DNA from: Mytilisepta virgata | Lineage: Eukaryota > Mollusca > Bivalvia > Mytilida > Mytilidae | Length of the DNA stretch: 64,000 bases | Assembly (NCBI GenBank): GCA_028015205.1 | Contig: CM051521.1 | Coordinates: 87,396,513 to 87,460,512, forward strand | Reading direction: 5' to 3' | In this document: one piece after another, positions 48,851 through 62,120 of the stretch | Layout: every line of letters begins with the position of its first letter | Position numbering within the stretch: position 1 is the first letter of the stretch | The notes under the pieces: model-generated | Databases searched by the model: none | The model's input: the letters and a program-made list of their open reading frames with translations, nothing else | Told to the model about the DNA's origin: nothing | Translations under genes and position numbers: made by a program

Positions 48851-49989
48851 ACCTACACATACATATATATGTACCAAAAAGAGACCAAACTGTAGTTTTA
48901 CACTACAAGAAAAGTTTGTGTAAGGTGCACTGCGTACGGTTTACGTCACATTTTCGTGCCATTGGAACCCAATTTGTTTTCAAATTTTTGCCTATTGCGT
49001 AAGCATTTTTGTTTGTTTTTTTGTTTTTTTTTTTTTTTTTTTGGTTTCAAACAGGTCGTCATAGTCATAACTTTTATCTCCTTTGTGAGCAATATAAATT
49101 TGTATGCATACCTAAGTCTGTATCAGATTTCATTCTTAGTGAAGTAGGCATATGCGTGTTATTCAATGGAAAGCAGTAATAATCTGATGTGGTTAACACC
49201 CCTTGTATTTTCAAATTGCAATGAAACTCTGTACGTTGCACTAATAAATGACAACACTTACATTGTATCTAACAATTATCTAACAAATATTTTGATGAAC
49301 TAGACGCATGAAACAAAGTAGTTGAGCAACTTCATCTCAATGATTTAATTATAAAAATAGATGAATAAATACATGTGTATTTTATAGAATTTGTCGATTT
49401 TCAAAATACAACTGTGTTTCAAAATGGATTTATAGTGTTTAAAATTCAGGTTCTAGATAAAGGATTAACTTTAGTTTTGTAGAAAAGTGATAACATAGCT
49501 GTAATAAATGATTTCTGTACAGTTTGTGCATGTATTGTCATTACCATGATATAAAACACAGTATGTCTTTAATCAACCTGGCTAGAGTGTTGGTCTGTTT
49601 ATTTCATTCTACCCTATGAGAGGTCGGATACCAATTAAGGTATATCTACATTTTTGACATCAGGTCTTAGGTATATGTTTTCTACACCAGCTCGCACTTT
49701 TATTGATGGTCGTGGTGTAAACACATACTTTAGTCTGCGAAGTTTTAAAGACCAAGTACATGTGTAGGGCAATACAATTTATATTGCCTTAGCGATTGTG
49801 AAATATAGTAAATCTGCAACAAAAGGACCACTAGTTAATTTGAGTGAAAAAAATATCAATGAACATACATGCACATGTAGGAAGTTAAGAAGTAAAAAAG
49901 ACAATAACCAAAGAAACAAAAACAAAAAAAAACAAATGTACAATCTACATCTTAAAAATGTCCTGCCTAACACATTATCTTTATTGGTT
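48851..49989. other. Non-coding interval before pseudogene D
   Basis: Holds a T-rich run near 49020-49042 and AT-rich sequence. No gene seen. Confidence 0.4.
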
Positions 49990-50689
49990 TTATCACTCGT
50001 TGTGCGATGCCATAATCAGCAGTATTTTCCTTGTCTATTCTGCTGTGACTAGAAGATTCATACATGTTATATACACAATGAGTGTTTTAGCAGTATCATG
50101 GCTGTGACTAGTAGATTCATGCATGTTATATACACAATGGCGACGGTATAAACACAAACAACTCTCGAGTTTGCGATAAAGGCTTGGCAAGTACGTACTA
50201 TGTATCCTCACTGACAGCTACTTTTTGTCTGTGATTAAATCTTGTCTCTTTCGGATTAAAAATATGAAGCATTTTTTAAGTTTCCAGTCTGATACGAATT
50301 GGGGGTTTTTCTGACTTAATATCTGTATTATTTTTTGTTGCCTGAAAAGTCAGCATAGTCATATAATATTGGTCCTTGCATACGGCCATGACAATTCTGA
50401 TTGTCCATAAATTCATATTCAAAATTGTTTATTTCGGGTGAATGATAAATATTTGAATCAAATGAATCATGTACTGTCATATAAAAAGGAGGCTGAGATA
50501 TCTTTTTATTTTTTGCGGACAGTTCTGTGTAATGATGAGTCTCTTCATTGTCCTGCAATGAACTGTATGCTATGCTTTCGGCAACAATTGAATTATCAGG
50601 TGCTACATATGATACATTTTGATTACCAAGGGAATTCCTTGATTCAGGCAGATCTTTTTTTCTTTTTTAGTCTTATGATGCACGAAAAA
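49990..50689 (-). pseudogene. Pseudogene D tail exon with stops and frameshifts
   Basis: The acceptor TTTTCAG at 50690 is kept. The first segment shifts frame and reaches TGA within about 15 codons. The middle segment (50328-50558) is open, and the remainder has several stops. A local duplication of about 45 bp ('gactagtagattcatgcatg' against 'gactagaagattcatacatg') disturbs the 3' end. Confidence 0.8.
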
Positions 50690-51320
50690 CTGAAAAAAAA
50701 TAAGAAGAAAATGTTTACGAGATTGTTATGACACCCTGAGTAAAGCAAAGACCATGAAAAATTGCTTCACATTAAGGTATTGCTTCAATTATTAAAAGTT
50801 TGGTTCCATTTTAATCCTGTTTATAAAATAAGCTAAGATACATAAAATTATCTCCTTCAGAAATAACTCAATCTTTAGATGGTTTTTGATGTCACTTTTT
50901 GGTCTGAATTTGATTTGATTCTCATGTTCTGCAAGGTTTGGTTTATTGTTTCTGCTTCCGAATATTTCGCCTTCAAAACTGTTGATGGGATATGGTTTAT
51001 GTTAGGAAAGAGGGCATTGTAGAACACTCCTGTATTTGTCTGTCAGTATGGTGTACGTCTGTGGGACGGCGTCGTAGGTAACATTGCCCCATTTTGGATA
51101 ACTTCCAAAAATATATTATTACAATCGAAAATAAGGAAAATAAATGAAAATGATGAGCTGTCAAAAGGGGCAAAAAAACTACTTAAATGTTCAACATACA
51201 CGAGGCCAACAAAACCAAATACAAAATCGTTAAAAAAAACATCAACCAAACTAAAAAGTTAAATTACTCTACGTTTCGACCAATATGGCCTCGATCACGA
51301 GCATGAAAAAATAAAAATAA

Positions 51321-51407
51321 AAAGGTGTTGACTCTTTGAAACCCAGAGTTAAGACTCTGGGTTTCAAAGAGTCAACACCTTTAAGACTCTGGGTTTCAAA
51401 GAGTCAC
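51321..51407. repeat. Hairpin plus tandem copy
   Basis: 'aaaggtgttgactctttgaa' and 'acccagagt' are followed by the exact mirror image, then the right arm is partly repeated ('aagactctgggtttcaaaga'). Recently formed. Confidence 0.92.
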
Positions 51408-51529
51408 AACAAAGGTACCAAGGTGTATTCAATAGGGGAAAGTCTACAAATACTGACAATTGTCTTAGTTATTTCAGATAAGGTTTTAAATGAATTTTCT
51501 TAAAGGAATCTATTTTATACGAAGTGGTG

Positions 51530-52000
51530 GCCATCTTGTTAGCGGATAAAACCACGAAAGGGGACTGTCTAAGGACAGTTGCTACCAAGTTTTTTTCCAA
51601 CTAACTCAGTGATTTCAGACAAAAAGATCTTTAAAACAGGGTTTTATGTTTAATTATGTTCGGCTAAGGTCGCAACTTGGCGGTCCGGGTGGCCCGAAAC
51701 TTCTGAAAGAAGACCATATAATGACCATTACTGCTAACTTTGATTCACATTGACTGATTGATTTATTACAGGAAATTTACGATAGGGTCCTGGGTAAGAC
51801 TAAGTTCATCTTGGTTAACCGGATACATTTCTGAACGAGGATGTTTAAGGACCATTGCTGTCAAAATGTATTTCTATTGACCCAGTGGTTCCAGACAAAA
51901 TAAGATCTTTTACGTGTATTTCCATTAGATATGTTAGACTCCTTTGTAAAACGAATGTTGATAGTCTCCCTTTTAAATTGACTCAATTTTTTAAGACAAG
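51530..52000 (+). repeat. Dispersed repeat with 'ggaccattgctg' units, D copy
   Basis: Contains 'aaggaccattgctgtcaaaa', 'gacaaaataagatcttt' and 'cggtccgggtggcccg', parallel to 38560-39345. It lies where the TM exon of the D copy would be expected. Confidence 0.6.
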
Positions 52001-52443
52001 ATTTTGAAATGAAACGAAATAAGCTTTTCATCAACTATATATATCAAACTATTTTTTATTTAAAAATGTTCATTACATTTTTTTTTTGTAATGCTTTACT
52101 GAACGGACATTGGGCTGGCACTTACAGGATTATAAAGATACTACATGTACTAATGATTGATTTTGTAGTTGATACACGCTACAGTTTTGTGTATCAAACA
52201 CAGATACTAAATTTGTTTCGTAAAGTGAAAATGTCTGGATTAATCTTTCTTAGCTTGTTTTATTTTTTTTTCACTAATTATACATTAATTCTTTACCATA
52301 TTTTTTGGGGGGAGGTGGGGAGGGGGCAAGGGTGTTTTTTTTTTTTGTAAGCATCGTTCTTTTCTTACAATCCAAAGGTTTGCAATAAGACTTGGAATTA
52401 AGCAATATATTATGCCCATTTAGTAAAACTATTAGAAATTTAC

Positions 52444-52509
52444 CAGCTGAATTTGTTGTCTGATCTGAAGTAGTTGGAACTGTAGAATTAAAAACTGTTT
52501 GAGAATTAT
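52444..52509 (-). pseudogene. Pseudogene D stalk exon, intact splice signals
   Basis: 66 nt with acceptor TTTCAG and donor G|GTAAA, same phase as its gene C counterpart and only a few amino acid changes. The exon itself is still intact. Confidence 0.8.
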
Positions 52510-54030
52510 CTGAAATCACAATATATACAATAAGACTTTGGAAATTTTGGTTACTGCAAAGTAATACTATCGTACCGTATATATACATCCGTGCACATAC
52601 AATAACACAAACCTGTCAAATACAACTCAACACAGAGATGATGAATCGATTGGGATCAGTACATAATGTATAGAATGGAGACGGTTTAAACAGAAAATGT
52701 ATTTTCTAGGTATTTTGATAGATATTTGCCACATGTAGTTACAATTTTGAGGCCGAAGTTTCCACATGTAGGTACAATTTTAAGGCCGAATAAAACGCTA
52801 CTGGATTTTTTTTTTTATTTATTGCATGCTAATTTTTTTATTGTTTTTCTCATGATCTACATTTGTACATATGATTGATCAAATTTGCCGAGAACGGTAA
52901 TGCGCTTTATTCTTAGATATGCGTACAATGGCTTCTGTATTGTACAGAATATAGAGTTACATCTGAAAATTAATAGAGAGCTTACGTGTTGTTTAAGATG
53001 CAGGTCATCTAGATATATGGGTATAAGTAGACAGTTTATATAGATAATGAAAAACTATCGTGTGACAAACTGCTCAAAAATGTTTTGAATAAATTTTTTA
53101 TCGACATGTAGTACCTTACGCATGGAAATGTTTATCCAGCAGGTAAATATCCGAGACACAATAGTTTTGTGTCCTTTGGTTCCATATAAAATCTAGGGTA
53201 ACAGCAATTTTATCTTAATTTACCGTAAAATCTAACAATATTCTACATTCAAAGAACAAATGTAAACAAACCATCTGAACGTTTGTAAATAGTAACAATT
53301 CTTTTATAGAAAACTACCTATATATAATGTACATGTTCTCTCATATTTCCTTGTCAAGCGTTTACGATCAGTTTTCGAACCCCCAAAACCATTGGCAGAT
53401 TTCATTCATATTCAGTGGGCTGGAAACGAGGTAATCTGTTGTGATTGAGAAATGTTAATAGGTACTATATTGTATGTAAATATTTGCAGGAGCTGGCGCT
53501 TATGTATTTTCATCGGAAAACTCTTATAGACGCATGCTACATGTATCAATAATTTAACACGTAATACGTTCCATTATTAATTAATTAGACAGTGTATTAT
53601 TGGCTTCAATACGACTAAAACTTTCCTTTCAACACAGAGTCATTAACTCGGCCAATACGGATTTTTCGCTGTATTGGCTGACTTGTACCCGTCCAATATA
53701 GAGTCGATTTTCTCTAGACTTTAGGTTTTAATGCATATATCATGTATATATCAACTCCGAAATATTTACATTACGTATATTACTTATATCTTAATTTATA
53801 TATGGGTTGTAATTAAAAAAAATATCTGATCCTATTTGAAGGTAAAAGTAGGTGCTTCAAAATCGATAATTATAAGCTATTCATTATTCGCTCTGACTAA
53901 TAATATCTTTCATTACATTTTTCGATTTAAAAATCGCTTATATATGTTTACGATTTTTCAAAGAGTTGATTCATAAATAAGATCATCAAGAATATACAAT
54001 GTGAAAAGTTTTTAATTAATAAAGATATCA

Positions 54031-54122
54031 TTACATGGTTATTTCTGTATTGGCCTTGTTATTGGTCCTCGGAGAGCGAGCCTCAGACCAATAACAAGGC
54101 CAATACAGAAATAACCATGTAA
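54031..54122. repeat. Near-perfect palindrome
   Basis: 'ttacatggttatttctgtat' and 'tggccttgttattggtc' are mirrored by 'gaccaataacaaggcca' and 'atacagaaataaccatgtaa'. The loop is 'ctcggagagcgagcctca'. Confidence 0.95.
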
Positions 54123-55339
54123 TAATAACATTACTATTTTGGAGACTTGATACATGTATCTGATTTTATACTGCAATCATTGACCTCTTTTAAAAGTTCA
54201 AGTATCATAATGTGCAAATGATCACATTTTATTTAATATTTTAAAATAAAACATAATAAAGATTTTACCACCACAAATTTATATTTTGGAAATGGTGATA
54301 TACTTGGAGATTTCAGGGTTCACTCTTTTGTCAGAATTAGTTGAAGGGATATGATATTCCTTTGGATGTTCGAGTTATTGTTCTACTATATTTTAATTTA
54401 CATTTAACATCATATATTTATGTATAAACTGTAAATAACTTTAAAGATGTGGAAAGTACAAAAATCTAATCAATTTTCCTTTTCATAAGTAATCAGACAA
54501 AACATATGACATATAAGATGTACAGGAAATGTTTGTTTAAATAATTAGTCATTTCACTTCTAAACGTGTAGATATATATATCACATGTGTCACATGACTT
54601 CAAAACGCAAAACATTCTAAAAACATTGACAAAGAAAAGGCGTTTATGTACATCTAGTAATTTTTTAAATATTCAGAAATGTTAAATATTTGAAATAAAC
54701 CTTCATACCTGTTCTAGACATACACAGTGTTTATACATAAGTCCACCGACAAATGTTTATTTCACAATATTTAAGTATTACCGGTAAAAAAAACATCCTA
54801 AACTCCGACAGTTATTGAGTACATCTATAAAATAACCAAATGATGCACTCAGTAAAAGTAGTCCTGTATCAGGAAACTGATACAACTTAAGTTTTCTAAA
54901 CGGCCTCAGGTACCTTCTATCATGCGGTTCCATTCAAAAATATAGAGTGTTTTAGTGTTCAAAAAGTAATTTATTGTTACAAAATTCTCCTCATTGAGAA
55001 CCTAAACAAATATCTCCTTTTGGTATCTCTAAATTTAACCCCATGTGTCTCTTTTTGAAGTTACATAACTGAATTCATATATTTCAGTTATGAATATTTA
55101 AAAATCCATACATGAAGTCTCTCAATCCCTTGATGATTCTTAAAATATTCCTTTGAGTATCCAGGTTAAAAAGAATTCAAACAAACATGGACATTATCCT
55201 GATGTATTTCATAAAAACAAGTTTTAATCTTTTACAGTTTCAAATATTTATCAATAAATGTAAACCAAAACATGAAATTGTCCACTCTGAACCTGTCAAA
55301 CTATGCTATGCCTGCCTCTAGTTGATTCTTTTCATAATC

Positions 55340-58260
55340 AAGTTCATCTTACAGTTGAGATCAGTTCTAACCTCTCAACTATTTGTCATAGAGGACGGTT
55401 CTAGAACCCTGTCATAAATGGTTCTAAGGTAGAACTGTCATAAATGGTTCTGGGGTAGAAGCATCCAGAATGGTTCTAGTGTAGAACTGTCATAAATGGT
55501 TCTAGGGTAAAACCGTCCAGAATGGTTCTAGGATAGAACTGTCATAAAGGGTTCTAGGGTAGAAACGTCCATTTCATGTCCGATAACTCTGTATTGATTA
55601 TATCACGTACTCCTCGTCTTCGCTTTTTCAAAACTTTAAAAAACATTTTTTTTTTGAATATGTAGTAACATTTCACATCAGTTATAATTTCAATATATGA
55701 AATTTCAATTTATCATATATTTCATACTAAATACAGGAATATTGTATATTTGATAAAGGTTTTTTTCTCTAGTCTGTATCATCTACCCTGTATCGCATAG
55801 CTAATCTCGTATCGCATACCCTGTATCGCACCCCCTTTCGGAACGTCTCATATGTTACTAACCGGTACTCCTCGAATATTATTGTCAGTCGCAGACGACA
55901 ATTACTGCCATGTCACGGAGTCCCCGTTCTGTTGAAATGGGGGAGAGACTGATGAACCAACTTTGGAAACCATTTCTCCCCCGAGTTACATTTGCTACTC
56001 GCAAGGTTTAAAAAGGCTAATGACGGAGAATACGAACCTGACACCTAGGGAAATATGTGTTGTATTCTAAGGTGGGAACAGCTCACAATATCATTAGTGA
56101 ATGCATTTAATTACATGAAAAAAAACATTGTCTCAAAATGCTCTTATACATGTATATTTGTGAATAGCTCTATATTGAGCATGTCATAAGGTTATTAGAG
56201 ACACTCCGATGTGGATATATTATTTAGTATGAAAGATTCCGAATTTTTATATGATTATTTATGAAAACAAAAACAATTCCAATTCATCTGGAGAACTATA
56301 GGAAAATCATCATATTCTTGTCTACCCTTATTCTTATATTTTCGAACGGTTGTAAACAACGATTAATCACAGTCCTGTTATATATCATGAATCTGGATCT
56401 GTTAAAATATATGATAAACAGAATAAAACATGGCAAAATCCGTATCTCATGCTGTATCACCACTCTACCAATATCAGCCCTCAGGGCCTTCGGCCCTCGG
56501 GACTGATATTGGTTCCTCGTGGTGATACAGCATGCGATACGGATTTTGCCATGTATTATTCTATATATATATAATATTAAATTTATGACCAATTTATACA
56601 AAACAGCAAAAGTACATACATGTACATATAATAATGAGCTATCCAGTGGTGCAAGTTTTTTTTCATTTTTTTAATCCACAAGAAAAACTTATTATTTTTT
56701 TGGGATTAAAATTAGTGTGATTTTTATCTGAAGTAAATTTACAGGTAAAGAAATTTGTTCTCCGAAACATGTTGTGAGTTTCAGGTAATTATAACTAATT
56801 AACGTTTTGACATTGTACCTTGACTGTCCGAATGTTTATTGTTCCAACCTTTATGGTACACAGATACATGTGCATGTATATAGGTAAACCGTTTTGCTGA
56901 CAAAATCAGCGGGATTTCAAATTTTTATAACGCTACATTTTAAAATAATTAATGCAGCATTTGAATAAAGAGGTGTGTATAAGGTGGTCCCAAATCCCAA
57001 TGCAGAAATTTCAAATTTGTCAGATAAGTAACATTTTAATTTATTTTAAATTAATAATTTATTTATTTTTATATGTTAAACATTTGATATATTATATAAT
57101 TATAAAATTAATTCTCTTTGCTCGTATGAACGATCTTTATTTCGTTATGACAAGGAAGAAGATGATTGGGATGAGTACCGCCATTTTGAAATAAGAGGCG
57201 CATTTCACCAATATATCGAAAAATTATATAGACATAACGTACATATATGGACATTTTACACTATAATTTCAATTCAGAAGGCACGGTACTAAATCTTGAA
57301 TTAAAGTGTTCTCTTGTCGAAACATATGTAGTGGAATGTTTTATGCACTAGCAAATTAAACGGACTTAGTCTAGTTATTAAATCATTTAGTTTGAGTAAA
57401 AACTTTATTGTGAGTGATTTTGTTTCTTTTTTTTACTCTATAATATATTTCGGTATGATAAAAGTTGATTTTAAAATTATGAGGACAAATTAATTATTTT
57501 ATTTCTTATAATTTTGATGTTCAAAATTCATAAACTATTGCCAGGGTAATAAATGGTTCTAACCTAATATGGATCTAGGGTAGAATCGTTCAGAATGGTT
57601 CTAGGGTAGAACCGTCCAGAATGTTTCTAGGGTAAAACTGTTCAAAATTGTTCTAGGGTAGAACTGTCATAAATGGTTCTAGGGTAAAACCGTGCAGAAT
57701 GGTTCTAGGGTAGAACTGTCATAAATTGTTCTATGGTAGAACCGTCCAGAATGGTTCTCTGGTAGAACTGTCATAAATGGTTTGGTCACGACACACCCTG
57801 TCATAAACGGTTCTAAAGGTGTTAGGACAGTTCTAGAGAGAGGTAAGAACTGAGCTCAACTGTACATTATGATTTACATTATTTACTTTATTTCAATTTT
57901 CCAAAAACAAATCCCCTGATGGATACCCTGCAGCAAATATTTTCACCCAATGGGCCTCCAAAAGTTGACCAAGACCATTTATTTCATTTCATACAATTAT
58001 TGTAGGGTAGAACTGTCATAAATGGTTCTAGGGTAGAACCGTCTAGAATGGTTCTAGGGTAGAATGGTCATAAATGGTTCTATGGTAGAACCGTCCAGAA
58101 TGGTTCTCTGGTAAAACTGTCATAAATGGTTCGGTCACGACACACCCTGTCATAAACGGTTCTAAAGGTGTCAGGGTGACAGTTCTAGAACTGTTCTAGA
58201 ACAGTTCTTCTGACATTTTAGGACAGTTCTAGAGAGAGGTTAGAACTGAGCTCAACTGTA
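55340..58260. repeat. Foldback satellite region with 26-bp repeats
   Basis: Arrays of a 26-bp unit ('ggttctagggtagaactgtc' then 'ataaat', alternating with 'accgtccagaat') lie at 55400-55572, 57545-57790 and 58003-58130. The left end 'acagttgagatcagttctaa' with 'cctctc' is the reverse complement of the right end 'gagaggttagaactgagctc' with 'aactgt'. A roughly 350-bp block near the right end is itself duplicated (57772-58006 and 58122-58403). No coding capacity. Confidence 0.85.
56421..56561. repeat. Long near-perfect palindrome
   Basis: The left arm 'agaataaaacatggcaaaat', 'ccgtatctcatgctgtatca' and 'ccaatatcagccctcagggc' is mirrored on the right. The tip is 'ccttcgg'. The arms are about 68 bp each with few mismatches. 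The open frames on both strands are mirror images and not genes. Confidence 0.95.
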
Positions 58261-58554
58261 CATCACATTATGATTTACATGATTTACTTTATTTCAATTT
58301 TCCAAAAACAAATCCCCTGATGGATACCCTGCAGCAAATATTTTCACCCATTGGGCCTCCAAAAGTTGACCAAGACCATTTATTTCATTTCATACAATTA
58401 TTGTATAGATAAGTTGATGATATAACATATACACCTTAGATATACTCATCTGATGTGAAGAACATTTTTAATACCATTTACTGCCACTTTTTTTAGTTTC
58501 ATTCATTTAATGCATATTTACATGTAGATTAATGAAATAACATTCAACTTTCTT

Positions 58555-59970
58555 TCAACTTATTTTGCAATCCTTACTCATCTGGCTTTTATTAGACCAT
58601 TTGAAAATGTAAGCTCTTTTGTATCCACAAGGCTGTTAAAGAAACGCAAAATGTCAAAATAACCTCGATATTTGACCTTTGACCTAAAAAAAGGCTAATT
58701 ATTTGCATCTGTCCTTCTATATGAGATTCCTTCCAACTATGGTTACAGTCTTCTCTTTACTTCCTCAGCAAATGACAAAAACGTTCTTTCCCATATAGTT
58801 TAAATTGAAAGTTTGAACAGCCGCAGCCATCAGTTGATCAAATCTCAACCAAACGTGGATCGTTTGTAGAGGGTACTGTTGTCCTTAATCCTGCAAAGTT
58901 TCAAAACATTTAATAATGTAGTTTCAGAGAAGATTTTTGAAAATTGGCCAATCAAAATCAAAGATTGCCTTGGCAGCCATGTTGTTCATCCAACCGGAAA
59001 CAAAGGTATAGAGTTGGAATAGGTTCTTCCATACATCATTCCTGCAACCTTTTGTTACAATCTGCCCATTAGTTCCTGCGAAAATGACAAAAAAGTCCTT
59101 TCCCATATTTTTTCAAAAGAAACTTTGAACAGCCGCGGCCCTTTGTTGAGCAGATGAATCTAAAACAGAAATGAATTGTTTGGAGAGGGCATTAGTGCCA
59201 TCAATCCTGCAAAGTTTCATACATCATTCTTGCCAATTTTGGTTACAATCTGCTCATTAGTTCCTGAGCAATTGACAAAAACGTCTTTTCCCATATGGTT
59301 TCTGTTGAAACTTTGAACAGCCGCAGCCGACAGTTGAGTAAATGAATCTCAATCAAAAGTGGATCGTTTGTAGAGGGTATTGTTGTCATCAATCCTGCAA
59401 AGTTTCAAAATATTTCACCATGTAGTTTCAGACATTTTTGAAAATTTGCAAATAAAAATCAAAGATGACCTCTGGTTGCCATGTTGTTCATCCATCCAGA
59501 ACCAAAAGTGAAACTTTAATAGAAATACTTCCATTTCTGCCAACTTTGGTCACAATCTGTCCATTAGTTCCTGAGGAATTGACACAAAAGTATTTTCCCA
59601 TATGGTTTCGATGGAAACTTTGAACAGCCGCAGTCGTCGTCTGAGAAGAATCTCAACCAAAAGTGGATCGTTTGTAGGGCATTGTTGTCATCAATCCTGC
59701 AAGTTTCAAAAGATTTCATAATGTAGTTTCAGAGGATTTTTTTTTTAAATTGGCCAATAAAAATCAAAGATGCCCTCTGGCGGCCTTGTTGTTCATCCAA
59801 CCGGAACCAATGGTGGATCGTTTGTAGAAGTCCTTCGATGCATCATTCCTACCAAGTTTGGTTACACAATCTGCCAATAAGTTTCAGAGGAGAAGTTCAA
59901 AATGTGAAAACGAAAACTTTACGGACGACGGGTGCAAAGTGATGACATAAGATCACATGGCCTATAGCAC
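58555..59970 (-). mobile_element. AGCTCA...GGCC-type element, inverted copy
   Basis: The right end has 'acggacgacgggtgcaaagt' and 'gatcacatggcctatag', the reverse complement of the left end at 13998. Multiple internal units carry 'caatcctgcaaagtttcaaa', 'agccgcag' and 'catgttgttcatcca'. Related to the 13998-15390 element. No coding capacity. Confidence 0.8.
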
Positions 59971-61654
59971 CTTCACTGTATTACTTTTGAGTTAAATTGT
60001 GTTGAATTCTATGCATTTTGATCCGAATCTGAACTATTGTGCATTTTCGAGGTTCTTGCGATTTTTTGCAAAAGGTTACTCTATGTATCAAAATTTTTTT
60101 TATTATGATTCATTCATATGAGCTACATGTATATATGAATTTTAAAAAGTGTAGGTTATCCCTACTTTTTCAAACACTATATAAAAAAAATACGAATTTT
60201 GAACGAGTACTGGAAAAAGACTCACCATTGAAATTTTATTCAAATTTTATTATAATTACATTAAAGTAGTGGACATCTGTTTGCAAACGGACAAAAGGGG
60301 TTAATGTGCTTCTTAATTAAAAGGAGATACATGTATTTCCTCAAATTGTAGTATATTATAATGGCTTTCCTTGAGAGATACTACGACGTCACAATGGGTA
60401 TTACTTTGCGAGGTCATTATCTCCCCTGCCACTGTATCGTATTCCCTTAATTAAGGCCTGACGAAGCCAAATGAACTATCTTCGGATACGCTCAATTTTT
60501 TACACAGTTGTAGACTTTAGTGATCTACATCTAATTCTGCAATAAAAAATGGAGGTCACCAATTTTATTTTTTTTCGCTTTTTGATCTTAAAAACCCCGA
60601 TTTTAAAATTCCGAATATGTTCGTATATAGACAATAATATATCACCGTGCTTGTTTTTTAGAAAAAAAATAACCTATGAATGCTACAATGTATTATCCTT
60701 GAAAATTAGCAATACCTGACGTCGTGTCACTCTGTAACTGAACGGTTTTATATTGTACATTACGTTTTCAATTGTATGTCTGTTCTATGCCTTGAACTTC
60801 ATATACGCTCACCTCGTATGTTTTCAGTTTTATAAAGGTATATTATAAAGCTTATTGCATGGTGTGTGCATCCTATGTGTTGAAGACCTTGAGGTCGTTC
60901 CGGACCGGAAAGCAAAATCCGGATTTGCCGCTCAGTATAAACCTTGATTAAACGGTCACCTGTCTTATGCGGCCACTTTACTTTTGTCCCAATTGTGGCC
61001 GTTAAAAGCAGGTTTGTAATTTAGTTTCCATTTTTGATAGATTTAACTTTTTCACACGAAATGGAATAAGAATATGTAAATATATCACATGAAAAAGAGC
61101 GCAAACAAAGTGTTACGAAAGACAAAGAGGTGTGTAATTTTTTTTTTTTTTTTTTTTTTGGGGGGGGGGGGGGGGGTAATACCATCATTTGCCGGCATTC
61201 TTATTATTAGAAGATAAAACATAGACACCACTGTAAATGTAACAATAACACAAAATCTGCCCTTTAGAAAGAGGCATCAAACATGGTTTTCAGTAAAATA
61301 TTGATGGAATTACGAGCTATTCCGTATAAACAAGAGAAAGTTTCAATGGATTTTTTTTTAGTTGTGTTCCGCTAACGCTACGAACGATAACTCCTGGCGT
61401 AACGTTTTTTGTGACGTCTCACCTTAATGGTAATAAACAGAAATGGGTTTCCATATTGTATACTATCAAAAAAGATCATGAATAAAAAACACGAAGATAG
61501 AACTTTACAGGGATTTTTGAAGCATTAACAAGCTATTAAAAATGTCAATCATCTTAGTATGTTAGAAATTAAAAATTAAACAGTATGAACGATGTTCGTG
61601 GCATAAAAAAAAATCAATATTCCAAACAAGTTAATTTATCCTTCGTTCAGAAAG
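59971..61654. other. 3' flank of gene E, no gene seen
   Basis: Intergenic AT-rich DNA with a T-then-G homopolymer block at about 61139-61176. No domain or exon pattern recognised. Confidence 0.4.
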
Positions 61655-62120
61655 CTAATGGAAATGATCATATGTAGTATCATTCATATCATTCGCATTT
61701 TTATGGCTTGAACTGTCGTAAACGTCATCAACAGTGTGACTGTACACATTTATATCTTCGTTTTTGACGTGCCTTTTGTTGTTTGTTACGTCATATACAC
61801 CTTCTGGCAACGTACCATATTGCACGTCTTCGGAGCTAATCATATGTGTACTTTGTTTGTCTATTGCCACCTTGATATTTTTTGAGTTGTTGTGTCCTGT
61901 TTCATTTGGGTCTAAAACAAAATATGAATGAACATTTTTTGTTTTTTCAGCAGGATGGTTATTCACTAGTGTCACTTGTTCGTTCATCTCATCGCTTTCT
62001 TCGTTGTTTATGTTTTGATATGCTATAGCAATGGGTGGCCCATTCTCGTATTCAGAACTCTCATTATTCTTTTGTCGATATGAATTATCTTTGCAATTGG
62101 ATTTCTGCTTTTTCTTTCTC
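61655..62120 (-). CDS. Gene E tail exon and stop
   Basis: 466 nt from acceptor ATTTCAG to TAG at 61657-61655. The C-terminal third aligns with gene C (GVYD.TNN, YSH.VD..YDS.SH), which supports the reading frame. Confidence 0.85.

Larger units (their letters stand above)
49990..54721 (-). pseudogene. Pseudogene D: decayed tandem copy of gene C
   Basis: Recognisable parts in order on the minus strand: leader (54709-54721), stalk exon (52444-52509, DNSQTVFNSTVPTTSDQTTN) and tail exon (about 49990-50689). The tail keeps YSSL-x8-YTEL, MTVHDSFDS and LYDYADFSGNK, then runs into stops, and it has a frameshift near its start (an extra base before the region matching 'RLAKKKQF'). Near the end, NMYESSSHSRIDKENT matches gene C. 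No TM exon or DUF3011 exon was found between the flanking homologous parts. It therefore cannot make the full receptor. Separate use of the leader or stalk in another transcript cannot be excluded. Confidence 0.8.

Noticed and set aside
56261..56601. Overlapping open frames on both strands
   Set aside because: They are mirror readings of a long palindrome.
57545..57790. CRISPR-like array
   Set aside because: Units abut without unique spacers and the context is eukaryotic; this is a minisatellite.
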